Assembly: GCA_016716185.1 (NCBI GenBank) | Contig: JADJWV010000002.1 | Span: 2,772,501 to 2,836,500 of the forward strand | Length of the DNA: 64,000 nucleotides | Direction of reading: 5' to 3' | Origin: Saprospiraceae bacterium | Lineage (GTDB): Bacteria; Bacteroidota; Bacteroidia; Chitinophagales; Saprospiraceae | Part shown: in pieces, positions 17,939 to 28,640 of the stretch | Numbering within the stretch: the first letter of the stretch is position 1 | Layout: each line of letters begins with the position of its first letter | The notes under the pieces: model-generated | Told to the model about the DNA's origin: nothing | Database searches by the model: none | What the model saw: the letters and a program-made list of their open reading frames with translations, nothing else | Translations under genes and position numbers: made by a program

Positions 17939-19369
17939 ATGAAACGAAATGACCTGTTTGTTGTTTTGGCAATCGGACTCATCCTGCCAAGTTTTTTAAG
18001 TAGTCAGGAAATTCATCCCATAAATCAGAAGAATGCAAATTTGGCTACAGATCAGATGCTCCGACCGATGACACTGGACCTGGGGATTGATGGCCCAAAT
18101 GCAGGAATTTATTTTCATGCAGGGACAATTCCAGGCAGTTTTTTAAGACACCCGGAATATTCAACATTTACTCCCGGATTGAAGGTCCGGAATTTTGGGA
18201 CTGTGTCCGATAGTAATGCAATGGTGGAGTTTACCATCGAACTATCTGGTTCGGGCGGATCTTTGAACAAAATTGAATTCCAATCACATCCATTGGGTTT
18301 ATTATTACCCGGTGACAGTTTATTATTTATAGGAAACCAGTGTGATTCCTTAGATAAATATTCGATACCAATTGAGGGAAACTTATCATTCCAACATAAA
18401 ATTATAACGCTGGGCAATGATATTAATCCTATTAATAATAATTCCTCAAACAATGTCAGCTTAACATCCGCTCATCTCTCTAAATCCAGATGGGATTTCA
18501 ACAATAATCGGCCTGTGGTAAATCTTCACCGCACTTTGCATACTCCTATAGAAAAACAAATTTCAACTGCATTCACGATCCCCGCAAATTCATTTGATAA
18601 ATTAATCAATCTGACTGGATACGTTGGCATGGCAACAGGCACCCTTGACGACCTCCTTATGGACATAGCTGTTTTTCTCTGGACTGATTGGAATGGCAAT
18701 GGAAGGACAGACAAAGACGATAAGTATGAGCTTTTATCTTTTGAAAATAAACATTGGAATAACTCCAATCAAACTGAAGAATTCTTTAAGATCCCTTTAA
18801 CTGACTTCAATAATGGCTCAGGAGGCGTTGAATTGCCTAAAAACAAAGAATTAAACATCATTGCATCTATAAAATTCCTAACGATTCAACCATTGATAAT
18901 TGGTTTCGATACAGCTGCAGATTATTCCACGAAAATCGAACAACTGGTTTCAACAAACCCTATTAGAATTGTCGATGAACCTTATGTACTGGGCGATTTC
19001 TCCATTTCAGATAACAAAGGACATAAAAAATTCGAAAATTTCAATGCCGGACTCTCTTTGGGATTGGAGTTTTGTTGTCTTGGTTCTGTGGATGAAGAAA
19101 TAAAACAGTTCACCGGATTAGAAATAAAGTCTCAACTATTTGAAAACTCACTTCAACTGCAATACGTACCAGGCAATTACAAGTCACCCGCATACATCCA
19201 GATCTTTTCCATAGATGGAAGAAAACTGAATTCAATGTATTTAGATAAACAAGAGCACAGGAATTGGAACTTGCCTCTGAATACAATTCCCGCGGGTATA
19301 TATTATATTTCTGTAAAAACCAATAGAGAATCAGTTTCCAAACCCATATACATCATGAATCCATACTAA
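17939..19369 (+). CDS. Secreted T9SS protein with GEVED-like domain
   Basis: This 476-residue protein has a signal peptide ending in FLSSQE and an N-terminal region with 'GIDGPNAGIYFH' that is shared with the truncated copy at 16273. A beta-rich domain around residues 205-320 has 'VFLWTDWNGNGRTDKDDKYELLSF', resembling the calcium-loop 'DWNxDGDFxDxxE' motif of GEVED domains. The C-terminal 85 residues form a T9SS type A sorting domain ('IQIFSIDGRKL...IPAGIYYISVKTN'). A surface or secreted structural role is inferred; no enzyme motif is visible. The 3' end converges on the 1494-residue gene with a 153-bp gap. Confidence 0.87.
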   Translation: MKRNDLFVVLAIGLILPSFLSSQEIHPINQKNANLATDQMLRPMTLDLGIDGPNAGIYFHAGTIPGSFLRHPEYSTFTPGLKVRNFGTVSDSNAMVEFTIELSGSGGSLNKIEFQSHPLGLLLPGDSLLFIGNQCDSLDKYSIPIEGNLSFQHKIITLGNDINPINNNSSNNVSLTSAHLSKSRWDFNNNRPVVNLHRTLHTPIEKQISTAFTIPANSFDKLINLTGYVGMATGTLDDLLMDIAVFLWTDWNGNGRTDKDDKYELLSFENKHWNNSNQTEEFFKIPLTDFNNGSGGVELPKNKELNIIASIKFLTIQPLIIGFDTAADYSTKIEQLVSTNPIRIVDEPYVLGDFSISDNKGHKKFENFNAGLSLGLEFCCLGSVDEEIKQFTGLEIKSQLFENSLQLQYVPGNYKSPAYIQIFSIDGRKLNSMYLDKQEHRNWNLPLNTIPAGIYYISVKTNRESVSKPIYIMNPY

Positions 19370-19522
19370 ACCTAAGGTTACTAACCTGCTATTTTAATAT
19401 GCCTTCTACGGGAATGTCTGCAATACCAATGGAAATAATTTCCCATCTAACTTTTTCCGAATATTTCTGATAATGACTTCAATCAATGCCACACCTTTTG
19501 GTATTCAATAATATTTCCACAA

Positions 19523-22500
19523 TCATTTTACTACAATAAATTTGGTGACATAGTTCCGCTGATTATATGTAAATCGCAATAAATATACTCCGGCTTCGAG
19601 CTCCAGTGGAAATTCATAATTGTAAATCCCAGCAGGTAAATCCTCTTCAATTATATTCTTTACGCAAATTCCGGTCAGGTTCTCCAGATCGATTCGCGTT
19701 TTTGAACTGCTTTGTAACTCAAATATTACTTTGAGTAGTTTGTTGGCCGGATTTGGAAAAATGGAAAGTCGATTTTCGTTTCCAAATGATTCGGTATGGG
19801 TCAGAATCCTGACTTCAGCATCCGGAACAAAGGGTATAGCCTCCCGGTTGCCAACTCTATCCACTGCGATTGCATAAAATTTGTAATCAGAACCGGCTTG
19901 TCCAATAAATGAGGTGGTATCAGAATAGGTTTTGTGTGAGAATGCGAAGGAACTGTCATTTTGGGAGTACCAGATTTCAACATAGCGCACTCCACTTTCG
20001 TCGTCGTAATATTGAAGCTCGAACGGAATGATGGTATCCGTCGTGGTGGCGACCGTGCTGCGCATAAAACTAACCGGTGCTTTTAAATCAAAAGTATTCA
20101 TATGTTCATTGGTAACGATGGGTGTATTTACATCAAATAATATACTCGCTTTATTCGTAATGAAATCTTCATTTTTAATTTGATTAGAAACACCCACACT
20201 AAAATTGACAAATCCTTCCCCTTCGGGTGAAGTCATATTTGGCGGCAAGAAACCAGCTAAAGGGTCGAACACGGTGTCAAGAGTCAGAGGATCCAATGTC
20301 ACTAAATTCCAGCTTACGATTCCGGAAGCTTCATCTAATTTGGCAGATACTCTAACCAAAATATTCTTCTCCGGCCTTAGATCAACATCTTTGCTAAACT
20401 CACGACTGTTAGGCAATGGATAAAAAATAAGGTTTCCCCAACCAAATGGACCGAACGAAAAGTGATCTAAATCAAAATGAACCGAACTTAAAGTATCTAT
20501 GATATTCACTTCGCTGGCCGGTGCTGTGGCATTGCTCTTGTTTTCAAATCTGATTTGATAACTCAAACTGGATTGTCTACTGATAAAACCCTCTTCTCCA
20601 ACTCCCGGATTTCCATTTTTTTCATTGGGGTCCAAAGACCATAAAGGATTATACAAAATATCCAATAATCCGATTTGCTTAAATCCACTAAAACAGTCGT
20701 CACTTTCCTGCTTTGCTTCTACAGCTGAAGTGATAATATTCAAAATTCCGGTAAACACATTAAAACCCGCTAACGATCCTGCACATTCCAATATATTGGT
20801 ACCTAAAACCCAACCCCAGTTTCTGGTATCCAGATTTTCAAATGAAGATGGCGTAGGTGTCTGATCATTGCTAATATCTGAAATGACTGAAAATGCTCCT
20901 GTCAAACATGGCAAACCGGGAATAAATCCTGCTCCTCCTTTCAACATGGCTTTAGCAATGGAAAGTGCAACACAACCCTGCACTTCTTTTGACAAAGGTG
21001 AACTATAAAATGGTGGACTTAGCCAAACATTTAAAGGTACTGTGGAGGGGGATTCTCCCAATTTCACCCTTACTGCAATGTCCATGCTTGATTTTGAAGG
21101 CAATACGGGAAAGTAGAAAACGTAGACTCTCGATTTCAATCCTTGGTTGAATAGCTCATCAACAAGTGCATATTCTCCAAGACTTTTTACCTGATCCACC
21201 CAGCCTTTATCAATTGCTAACTGGGGTGGAAGTATGTTTAAATTAATAAATTCAATATCATTGCCATGTTCTTCCGGTATTGCAACCCACAGCAATACAC
21301 CATTGGCATCTACATTCGCTCGATTGCCAATGGTAATGGTCTGGGGTGTCCATCGATTGATTAAGACATTTCCGCCACCGCTATAACTCACAAATGGATC
21401 TGCTTTCTGACCCTGAACAACACTGAATGCTGCCGGAGCAATGATTTCATTCGCTCCTTCTACAACCACCACATCCCACAAACCCAATGGTTGACCGGTC
21501 AAATCGATCATTGCAGTCAGTGTTTTTTTAGCATCGTAAATCGTTTTCAACGCTACAATGTCCGGACTTCCTTGCTTTCTCAAAATGACTTGTTGATTTG
21601 CATTGAAACCACCACCATAGATATAAAGGGTCACCCAAGCTGTATTGCCACCTTCCCGCGGATATACCCGGTCTATTCCTTCCACCTCAACTTCCTCACA
21701 ATAGCTATCGTACATTCCACTACCAAAAACATCCAGGCAAACCTTATATACTCCAGGTTTATCGTAATTGATTTGAGGACGAACTTGTGTTGATTTTCTT
21801 CCGTCGCCAAAATCCCAAAAATATTTTTCTCCCCCAATGCTGCTTGGCTGAAATGCAAAATGTGAGACCGTTTGAAAGTAATCAAATCGAACCTGGAGAT
21901 CCTTAATGCCTGGAGCAATCATTTCTTCCTGATAAGTCAGGTGACCATTATTTCCATGGGCAGTGAGATCAGCAACTTCTCCGAAAGTTGAAATTGCATC
22001 AAAATTATAATATGCAAGCAAGCCCTCTTCAGAACCATTCAATGGTAAGAAACGGTTATTTTCAATTTCCATGGGTGTTCTAGCCTCATTCCAGATCCTC
22101 AACTCGTCCACTTCGCCATTCATAGCATCCGCAACATAGGTTGAGGCAATACCACCTAACATCCACATCGCATTGGATTTTACCAGTTCGCCTTTTGCAG
22201 TGACTGCACCAATCAGCTGACCATTCAGCAACATTTTAAAATTATTTGCTTGTCCGTTGTCATCATAGACGATGGCCAGATGGTTCCAATAACCTGGGAT
22301 TAAATTCTTATTTCCTGCAACAGTGTATGATCCGGTTTGGGTAAGAATTCCGCAAACCGGTTGATCTTTATCGGTAGCACCTAATTGAAATGACATAGGA
22401 TCCCATAAACTCCAAACATTGCGATGCAGTTGAGTTAGTATTCGTTTTGTATCCTGCACCGAATCCAAACGCAACCAAAGTTCAATGGTAAAAGACTTCT

Positions 22501-24007
22501 CAATCCCTGAATTCAATTGCGGACCCAGGATCATCTGATCGAACCGGTGATAACCACTCCCGTCCCCCGCATTTCCAAAAACCTGAAGCTTCAAAGCATG
22601 ATTGGTATTGCCTTTTTCTCGATAATTCGGGTCAAGTCTGCGATACCAAACATCCATATCAGAAAAAGATCCGGTTTGCAACCATTCCTGTCCGGCTTCG
22701 CTTACTACATGCAACATTCCGGTTTCACTAAGTGCCATTTTTGGACGTCGTGTTCCGGAACTCATGGTTCCAATCAACTTTGGTCTGATGACTGAATCAC
22801 CCGGCAACATTTTCGCGAGTTTCACACCGGTGGATATCAGAAAAGCACCATCATCTTTAGGATCCATCAGTAATTGCAATTCTATTCCACCTTCAACAAA
22901 TCTGACCATTGCATCAGTCAACTCCTTCAATTTATTAAATGTAAATCCACCATCGGATGAATAATTTGTAAAAATCCTATCCTCCGTGCTATTGAATGCT
23001 ACATACACATGATTGCCTTTCGCAGCGATAGTCTCAAGCCCGGCATGAATGTTGTTTATCTCATCAGAGATTTTCACCACAGGTCCAAATTGTTGTCCTC
23101 CGTCACTAGAATTTCGAACAAAAACGCTGCCTTTATCTTCATCATCCCATCCGGACCAAACTACCCAAACATTAGGTCCATCGGAAGCTATTTTTGAGTG
23201 GTATCCATTGTTGCCATCCTGAATTTGAAAAGCATGGTGTTGTCCGCTTTTCGCAGGCATTGAAATAATCTGATCTTTAAAAGTTGAACCCCCATCGTTT
23301 GAACATACAAAATGCAAAGCCCAATCGTAATTCCACCAATTCCCGATTGTTTCTTCGTAAAGGAAATATATGTTATTGCCGTTGGTATGCAAGGAAGTAA
23401 AATTTTGAAAAGTATTGAAAGTATCAGCAAGCACCAACTTGTCACTAAAAATTCCACCGTTATCTGTTGATCTCAACAAGTACAGCCACTTCTTCTCAGC
23501 ACAATAATGGCAGTCATTAGAAAGCATAATATAAACATTCGATGCAACGACCTGAATGTTCAAATTATACAAGTAACCATACTGTGTAGTAAATATTTGC
23601 TTTGTACTTTCAAAGGTAGTTCCCCCATCGACAGATCTGAAATACCAAAGCTCCTGCCCCCGGTTTGCAACAATATGGACATATTTTCCAGACACCGCCA
23701 TGCGAACATACCGGCGATCCACATCAAAATCCGAATCTGCCAAAATGATCTTATCGCTCCAGGTAATTCCACCGTCTTTAGAATTCCGGTAATTTAATTG
23801 TTTTGTCTGACTTTTATGCGTCAGCCAAAATGTGTGAATTGTGTTGCCCGACACAGCAACTTCCGGACTGAAATCCTCCTCATTAATGACCGGAGCCCCT
23901 TGTCCTTCGGAAATATTAAATATCCATTTGCTATTATTTTGAGCAAATAATACTGAACTCTGGAATATCCATACAAGTAAAATAAGGTTCAAATGTTTCA
24001 TTCTCAT
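19523..24007 (-). CDS. Giant secreted protein with Asp-box (BNR) repeats, LamG-like and PKD domains, and T9SS domain
   Basis: This 1494-residue protein has a signal peptide ending in VLFAQN. Residues about 40-450 carry at least six Asp-box motifs ('SKDGGITW', 'SVDGGTTF', 'SSDGGFTF' and similar), indicating a sialidase-like beta-propeller without clear catalytic arginines. Residues about 480-650 are a LamG/concanavalin-like domain ('FTIELWLRLDS...GYWNHLAIVYDD...VDELRIWN'). A PKD domain follows at about 720-790 ('YFWDFGDGRKSTQ'). Residues about 1140-1310 match the 'YQIRFENKSNATAPAS...IIDTL' type T9SS-associated repeat. The last 85 residues are a type A sorting domain ('LSIFPNPANKLLKV'). It is probably exported and surface-bound, and carbohydrate binding is plausible but not shown. 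Confidence 0.9.
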   Translation of the reverse strand: MRMKHLNLILLVWIFQSSVLFAQNNSKWIFNISEGQGAPVINEEDFSPEVAVSGNTIHTFWLTHKSQTKQLNYRNSKDGGITWSDKIILADSDFDVDRRYVRMAVSGKYVHIVANRGQELWYFRSVDGGTTFESTKQIFTTQYGYLYNLNIQVVASNVYIMLSNDCHYCAEKKWLYLLRSTDNGGIFSDKLVLADTFNTFQNFTSLHTNGNNIYFLYEETIGNWWNYDWALHFVCSNDGGSTFKDQIISMPAKSGQHHAFQIQDGNNGYHSKIASDGPNVWVVWSGWDDEDKGSVFVRNSSDGGQQFGPVVKISDEINNIHAGLETIAAKGNHVYVAFNSTEDRIFTNYSSDGGFTFNKLKELTDAMVRFVEGGIELQLLMDPKDDGAFLISTGVKLAKMLPGDSVIRPKLIGTMSSGTRRPKMALSETGMLHVVSEAGQEWLQTGSFSDMDVWYRRLDPNYREKGNTNHALKLQVFGNAGDGSGYHRFDQMILGPQLNSGIEKSFTIELWLRLDSVQDTKRILTQLHRNVWSLWDPMSFQLGATDKDQPVCGILTQTGSYTVAGNKNLIPGYWNHLAIVYDDNGQANNFKMLLNGQLIGAVTAKGELVKSNAMWMLGGIASTYVADAMNGEVDELRIWNEARTPMEIENNRFLPLNGSEEGLLAYYNFDAISTFGEVADLTAHGNNGHLTYQEEMIAPGIKDLQVRFDYFQTVSHFAFQPSSIGGEKYFWDFGDGRKSTQVRPQINYDKPGVYKVCLDVFGSGMYDSYCEEVEVEGIDRVYPREGGNTAWVTLYIYGGGFNANQQVILRKQGSPDIVALKTIYDAKKTLTAMIDLTGQPLGLWDVVVVEGANEIIAPAAFSVVQGQKADPFVSYSGGGNVLINRWTPQTITIGNRANVDANGVLLWVAIPEEHGNDIEFINLNILPPQLAIDKGWVDQVKSLGEYALVDELFNQGLKSRVYVFYFPVLPSKSSMDIAVRVKLGESPSTVPLNVWLSPPFYSSPLSKEVQGCVALSIAKAMLKGGAGFIPGLPCLTGAFSVISDISNDQTPTPSSFENLDTRNWGWVLGTNILECAGSLAGFNVFTGILNIITSAVEAKQESDDCFSGFKQIGLLDILYNPLWSLDPNEKNGNPGVGEEGFISRQSSLSYQIRFENKSNATAPASEVNIIDTLSSVHFDLDHFSFGPFGWGNLIFYPLPNSREFSKDVDLRPEKNILVRVSAKLDEASGIVSWNLVTLDPLTLDTVFDPLAGFLPPNMTSPEGEGFVNFSVGVSNQIKNEDFITNKASILFDVNTPIVTNEHMNTFDLKAPVSFMRSTVATTTDTIIPFELQYYDDESGVRYVEIWYSQNDSSFAFSHKTYSDTTSFIGQAGSDYKFYAIAVDRVGNREAIPFVPDAEVRILTHTESFGNENRLSIFPNPANKLLKVIFELQSSSKTRIDLENLTGICVKNIIEEDLPAGIYNYEFPLELEAGVYLLRFTYNQRNYVTKFIVVK

Positions 24008-24414
24008 GTTTTAAATTATTGCTTTGGTTAAAGGTATACCGGGTTCAGCAATAATGAAATGACTCCGATCAGTGGCCGTCTTGATAAATGTCAAATTGGA
24101 GTTCCGGACAGACCTGAATTTTCAGGTATTTTTTAAAAGAATTAAAAATGTTACGACAGAGGGTAACAAATTATACTGAATGTTAGAATATCCGGAAAGT
24201 AAACTTCATAACCTCTAGCAAAATTTTATTTTATAAAGATAGATGAAATCAGGATTAAAATAATCCCCATGATCTCAAAAGAGAAGGCATTTGTCCACCT
24301 TTAAAGAATTATTCAATAGATAGTTCAGGTCATTTTGCAATAGGATTTTAATTTCCAGGAAATCAGCACACATAATTTTTATTGAAATTTCAAAAACAGA
24401 AGTATTAAAGTGAT

Positions 24415-24513
24415 AAAATCAATCATTTTACACCTGATCCTGTACTCGATCATAAAAATCCGGACATTGGTATGTCTTTGATGGGATTTATAATTGTAAG
24501 GGTAATTCCTTAA
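24415..24513 (+). pseudogene. Degenerate copy of the 43-residue ORF at 28987
   Basis: Aligns without gaps to 28990-29088, about 74 of 99 bases identical by eye. In the same frame it reads ...DHKNPDIGMSLMG... against DHNYPDIDKSSMV in the other copy, then hits a TAA. No start codon remains in frame. It is interpreted as a decayed duplicate. Confidence 0.55.
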
Positions 24514-24619
24514 ATATAACATCCTTTTAAACATATCTAAATTGGGTTCAATACCCACAATCACCTACTACCGGTATTAAAATATTTATATTATTTCAAC
24601 ATTTCGCAAAATTTCTTCT

Positions 24620-24627
24620 TACATTTG
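24620..24627 (+). promoter_or_regulatory. Candidate -7 element (TACATTTG) with about 200-nt leader
   Basis: Matches TAnnTTTG on the plus strand, 210 nt before the ATG at 24837. No -33 TTG at standard spacing. The transcript would carry a long leader containing a foldable segment: CCTCCG at about 24667 pairs with CGGttAGG, enclosed by a CCTC/GAGG pairing. Confidence 0.3.
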
Positions 24628-24836
24628 TTTACGCACCTCGTCAGATACTGTGTTGATTGGCTTACCTCCGGCTGCTAAAACGGTTAGGAAGAGGCCCGGG
24701 AACCCATTCATTTTGTCACAATTTTCGGCACACTTATATATACAAGATTTTTTATATATATCAAGGTATCCAGTAAGAAAATAATCTCTGTATGTTGATA
24801 TCCGATTAAATTGATTTTATTTTAAAACAGATATTT

Positions 24837-27800
24837 ATGAAATACACCTACGCTCACCTATTTCTGCTTACGCTGCTGAAGTTATCGTTCATTACAAACT
24901 GCTTTAGCCAATCTCCGCAAATCGTTGCACCGGCAGATGTGGTCATTTCCAGTGCCTATTCATTTGACATAACAGCCCTTACAAACCGCCATGATCCCAC
25001 TTTCGGAAAAATGTTAACGGATCCACTCGACAGCTCTGAAATCATTACTTATGACATTGTTTGCGAAAACTTTTGCATCGAAAATAAACGAACAGGATAT
25101 CCCGGATATACAAATCCCAACAACAATCCAGAATTGGCCTCCACCCTCGCCTGCAATTATTACAGTCAGCTGTTTGATACCAGTTCGCCTGCCAAAATAT
25201 TTCCATTGTTTTGGGGAAAAGATGGATATACCATCCTTACAGATTCCAATTCCATACAAATTGAAGTTCTGGATTTACGGGCAGGAAATGAAGGAAGCAT
25301 TCTGCGCATATTTAGCGCAGAGGATGTAAACCAGATTGTGTTGAAGGATACCCAATATATTTGGATCGTCGATTGCGATTGTAAATATTTTCCAACCATC
25401 ACCTGTAAAAATGAAATCCAAACTTTTCTAAATGATGATTGCTATTATACGGTACTCCCTGAATCACTTGTAAATACTCAAGCTTACAATTTATGCAATA
25501 CCTATTATTCAGTGGATGTACGGGACTGGATCACCGATCGGGTCATCGACAGAGATAGCCTGCAAAATGGAATACAATTAGGCAAAATGGATATCGGTAG
25601 GATCCTAAAAGCAACCATTACGAACGACATCAATGGAAACAGTTGCTGGGGACGCATTAGGGTTGAAGATTCAACAGCTCCCAAAATTATCTGTCCCCCC
25701 AATATTACAATATCTTGCGATCAGCCTATTACACCTCGATTCACTGGCCAGGCAGGAGTCTTTGAAAATTGTGGTGAATATAACTTAAGCTATAAAGATC
25801 AAATCCAACGAGGTGATTGCGCTTTGTCCTTTGATCGCATCATCACGCGCTCATGGCATGCTGAGGATGAATCTAACAATAATGCCCAGTGCATTCATTT
25901 TATTACCGTTAATTATATCGGCATAAGTGATATAAAATTTCCGCCGGATTATAATGATATCCACGAGGCTTCCCTGTTATGTCATGAAAAAATAAACGCT
26001 TTTGATGTGACGCCTTACTTTTCAAATCACCCGGAATGTGTTGACGGCTTTCTTTTGGATTCTGCATTTTGGCTCGCACATCCCAATGAGCCGGATATTT
26101 ATCCAAACAGGAGGCAGCTTAGAATATTGGGATGGAATTGTATAAATGACCCGGGTGGAGATAAAAACGGTCACCCCAATCCCGATCCTGTATATTATCC
26201 ACAACACATGCAATGGTCTTCTCAGAATCCATGGTGCTGGGAATCCAATCAACACATCTTGTGGAAAGGTACCGGCCGACCCAATGGATTCGCTTGCACC
26301 AACATTTCTATGTCTTTCAAAGATGAAAAATTTATAACTGCCTTAGATAGTTGTGACTCCGGAGCTACACCCTGTTCAAGAATTACCAGAAGCTGGACCG
26401 TCATAGATTGGTGTACGGGTGAAATTGTAAAACACGATCAACTCATAAACATAGCAGACAAACAGGCACCCACAGTTTTGTACCCCGATACAATACAGCT
26501 GTCAACACTAGATTTTAATTGCCTGGGCAGATGGGAAGTTCAGATACCCTGGATGCTTGATAATTGTTCCAATGAAATTCGATATTACATTGTTTCCGCT
26601 GCAGGAAAAATAACAGGCAATCAAATTACAGGATATACAGTGACAGACATTCCTCTTGGCACACATGAAGTCTATGTCGTTGCAACAGATTGTTGTGGAA
26701 ACAGTACACGGAAAAGAGTTGTGTTGCTCATTGAAGACCATGTTCTTCCAATAGCTGTTTGTAAAAGGAAGATCGTAACAACCATTTCCGGCAATCAACT
26801 TCCCGGATTGAATGTGGCCAAAGTTCTGGCCACTGCCTTTGATGACGGTAGTTTTGATAATTGTGCATCACACGTATTTTTTAAAGCATTGCGAATAGAT
26901 CATCTCCGGGGCAGCATGAATGGAAGCCATACGCACCAGGACGATTCAAGTATGTATTGCAGCCAATTCAACGGGGATGACAATAGCGCACTAAGCGGAA
27001 ATCAAATTTACTTCGATGATTTCGTAAATTTTTGCTGCGCCGATTTATACAAAACCATAAATGTGGTGCTTAGAGTTTATGATGTGGATCCGGGCAGCGG
27101 ACCCATTTCTCCAGATGAAATGATTCAGGGAGCGAGATTGCACAATCGTTTCAGAGATTGCCTTGTCGAAGTGGAAGTTCAGGATAAGTCTGTTCCAACT
27201 TTAGTCGGGCCACCCAACATGGTTGTCAGCTGTTCTTTTCCCATTCACATGAACGCCTTAAACAATCCCGATGATTCAACATTTGGGAGAGTCGTTCAGG
27301 AACTGGCAATGCGCAAGAAAGTATGTACATGGGATGTCGTTTGTCCACAATATTGCTTAAAAAATGACAAAACGGGTTATCCCGGAAAAACGCCCAATGT
27401 ACCATCAGCACCAACAGCTCCAAATAAAGCTTGCGATTATTCCGAAAACTTATTTGATCCGTCCAAACCCAACCAAATCTACGAAATGGCATGGGGATTT
27501 GATGGTTATGTATTATCTGCTTGCTTAGACATTCTCGTTGTGGAAGTGAACGATCTCAGAACCTGCAACAGTCAGGGTAAAATCGAACGTAAATTTTATA
27601 TTGAGACGGCTAATGGAATTAAAGTAAGTACCACTCAGACCATCTGGGTGGTTGATTGCGATCCATTTTACATCAATCGCAACAACCCTTGCGACACATT
27701 GGATGACATCATCTGGCCACACTGTAGTTTATCAACCCGCAGTGTTGTTGAGTGCGGCCCTTTACTGGATCCGGACAATCCCGAATTGGGCAAACCAACA

Positions 27801-28640
27801 ATTGTTCAGGGAAGAAATGACCATTGCACCCAGTTAAGAATTGAATATTTTGACGAATATATTTCTTCAGATACGGGTGCCTGCTTAAAAATTCTACGAA
27901 AATGGGTCGTTCTTGATGAATGCCAGTATGCTCCGGGTTTTGATCCGGACAATGGAAGGTGGGAATTTGTTCAAACAATTTCAACTACAGATACTTTAAA
28001 ACCAGAAATCAGAATTGTTAAAGGAAATCAATCCGCATCCGATTCGAGTGGTTTCGCTTTTATCCCATTGTACGTTGAACTTAAAGACAACTGCCTTCCT
28101 ACAGAAGATATTAAAGTAAGCTATTGCATCGATGAGTTCAATGATGGAAACGGTAAATATCCGGGAGGATATGACTATGCGAAAAGTTTCCAAAGCCTGC
28201 GGGATCATACGAAAGGAAATTTACCAGCTATAAATGACAATCCAAGAGTGCCTGACTCAACGAATACAACGATTGCAAGTGGCCACTATCCTATGGGTGT
28301 TCATAAAATAAAATGGATTGCTGAAGATGTTTGTGGAAACAGAGATTCTATTGTTCAACTCTTTGAAATCAAAAATATTGTTGGTACTCATACTTCATTA
28401 AGTGAACCTATTGATTTTGAGATTTTACCCAACCCCAACTTCGGAAAATTCAGAATACTAACAAAGGGTCGTTTTGATCTCATTAAAATTATTTCTGTAA
28501 ATGGAAAAGATAATCTGACTTTACTGTTTTCAGAAAACCAAACTTTGGATTTAGAATCACTTCCTTCCGGCGTTTACCATCTTCAGGCTTATCACAAAGG
28601 GAGACCTGTAGCATCCAAAAGATTTGTCATTTTAAATTAA
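24837..28640 (+). CDS. Giant secreted HYR/SprB-like protein with internal duplication and T9SS domain
   Basis: This 1267-residue cysteine-rich protein has a signal peptide ending in NCFSQS. It contains a roughly 150-residue module twice, at about 31-186 and 798-944. Both copies share 'TFG+', 'CENFC+/CPQYC', 'KTGYPG', 'L+D', 'WG.DGY' and 'IWVVDCD'. Between them are HYR-like segments ('APKIICPPNITISCDQPITPRFTG...GDCALSFDRIITRSWHAEDESNN', 'LGTHEVYVVATDCCGNST'), the immunoglobulin-like repeat type of SprB and other gliding adhesins. The C-terminal 80 residues are a T9SS type A sorting domain ('FEILPNPNFGKFRI'). It is probably a surface adhesin or a protein transported along the cell surface. A 133-bp palindrome begins at the base after the stop codon. 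Confidence 0.9.
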   Translation: MKYTYAHLFLLTLLKLSFITNCFSQSPQIVAPADVVISSAYSFDITALTNRHDPTFGKMLTDPLDSSEIITYDIVCENFCIENKRTGYPGYTNPNNNPELASTLACNYYSQLFDTSSPAKIFPLFWGKDGYTILTDSNSIQIEVLDLRAGNEGSILRIFSAEDVNQIVLKDTQYIWIVDCDCKYFPTITCKNEIQTFLNDDCYYTVLPESLVNTQAYNLCNTYYSVDVRDWITDRVIDRDSLQNGIQLGKMDIGRILKATITNDINGNSCWGRIRVEDSTAPKIICPPNITISCDQPITPRFTGQAGVFENCGEYNLSYKDQIQRGDCALSFDRIITRSWHAEDESNNNAQCIHFITVNYIGISDIKFPPDYNDIHEASLLCHEKINAFDVTPYFSNHPECVDGFLLDSAFWLAHPNEPDIYPNRRQLRILGWNCINDPGGDKNGHPNPDPVYYPQHMQWSSQNPWCWESNQHILWKGTGRPNGFACTNISMSFKDEKFITALDSCDSGATPCSRITRSWTVIDWCTGEIVKHDQLINIADKQAPTVLYPDTIQLSTLDFNCLGRWEVQIPWMLDNCSNEIRYYIVSAAGKITGNQITGYTVTDIPLGTHEVYVVATDCCGNSTRKRVVLLIEDHVLPIAVCKRKIVTTISGNQLPGLNVAKVLATAFDDGSFDNCASHVFFKALRIDHLRGSMNGSHTHQDDSSMYCSQFNGDDNSALSGNQIYFDDFVNFCCADLYKTINVVLRVYDVDPGSGPISPDEMIQGARLHNRFRDCLVEVEVQDKSVPTLVGPPNMVVSCSFPIHMNALNNPDDSTFGRVVQELAMRKKVCTWDVVCPQYCLKNDKTGYPGKTPNVPSAPTAPNKACDYSENLFDPSKPNQIYEMAWGFDGYVLSACLDILVVEVNDLRTCNSQGKIERKFYIETANGIKVSTTQTIWVVDCDPFYINRNNPCDTLDDIIWPHCSLSTRSVVECGPLLDPDNPELGKPTIVQGRNDHCTQLRIEYFDEYISSDTGACLKILRKWVVLDECQYAPGFDPDNGRWEFVQTISTTDTLKPEIRIVKGNQSASDSSGFAFIPLYVELKDNCLPTEDIKVSYCIDEFNDGNGKYPGGYDYAKSFQSLRDHTKGNLPAINDNPRVPDSTNTTIASGHYPMGVHKIKWIAEDVCGNRDSIVQLFEIKNIVGTHTSLSEPIDFEILPNPNFGKFRILTKGRFDLIKIISVNGKDNLTLLFSENQTLDLESLPSGVYHLQAYHKGRPVASKRFVILN

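Larger units (their letters stand above)
24008..24836. other. Long intergenic region with a repeat remnant and a possible structured leader
   Basis: 829 bp between divergent secreted-protein genes. It contains a degenerate copy (24415-24513) of the small ORF at 28987-29118, a TACATTTG element at 24620-24627, and a GC-richer segment at 24628-24725 that can fold. I found no intact gene here. Confidence 0.6.
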
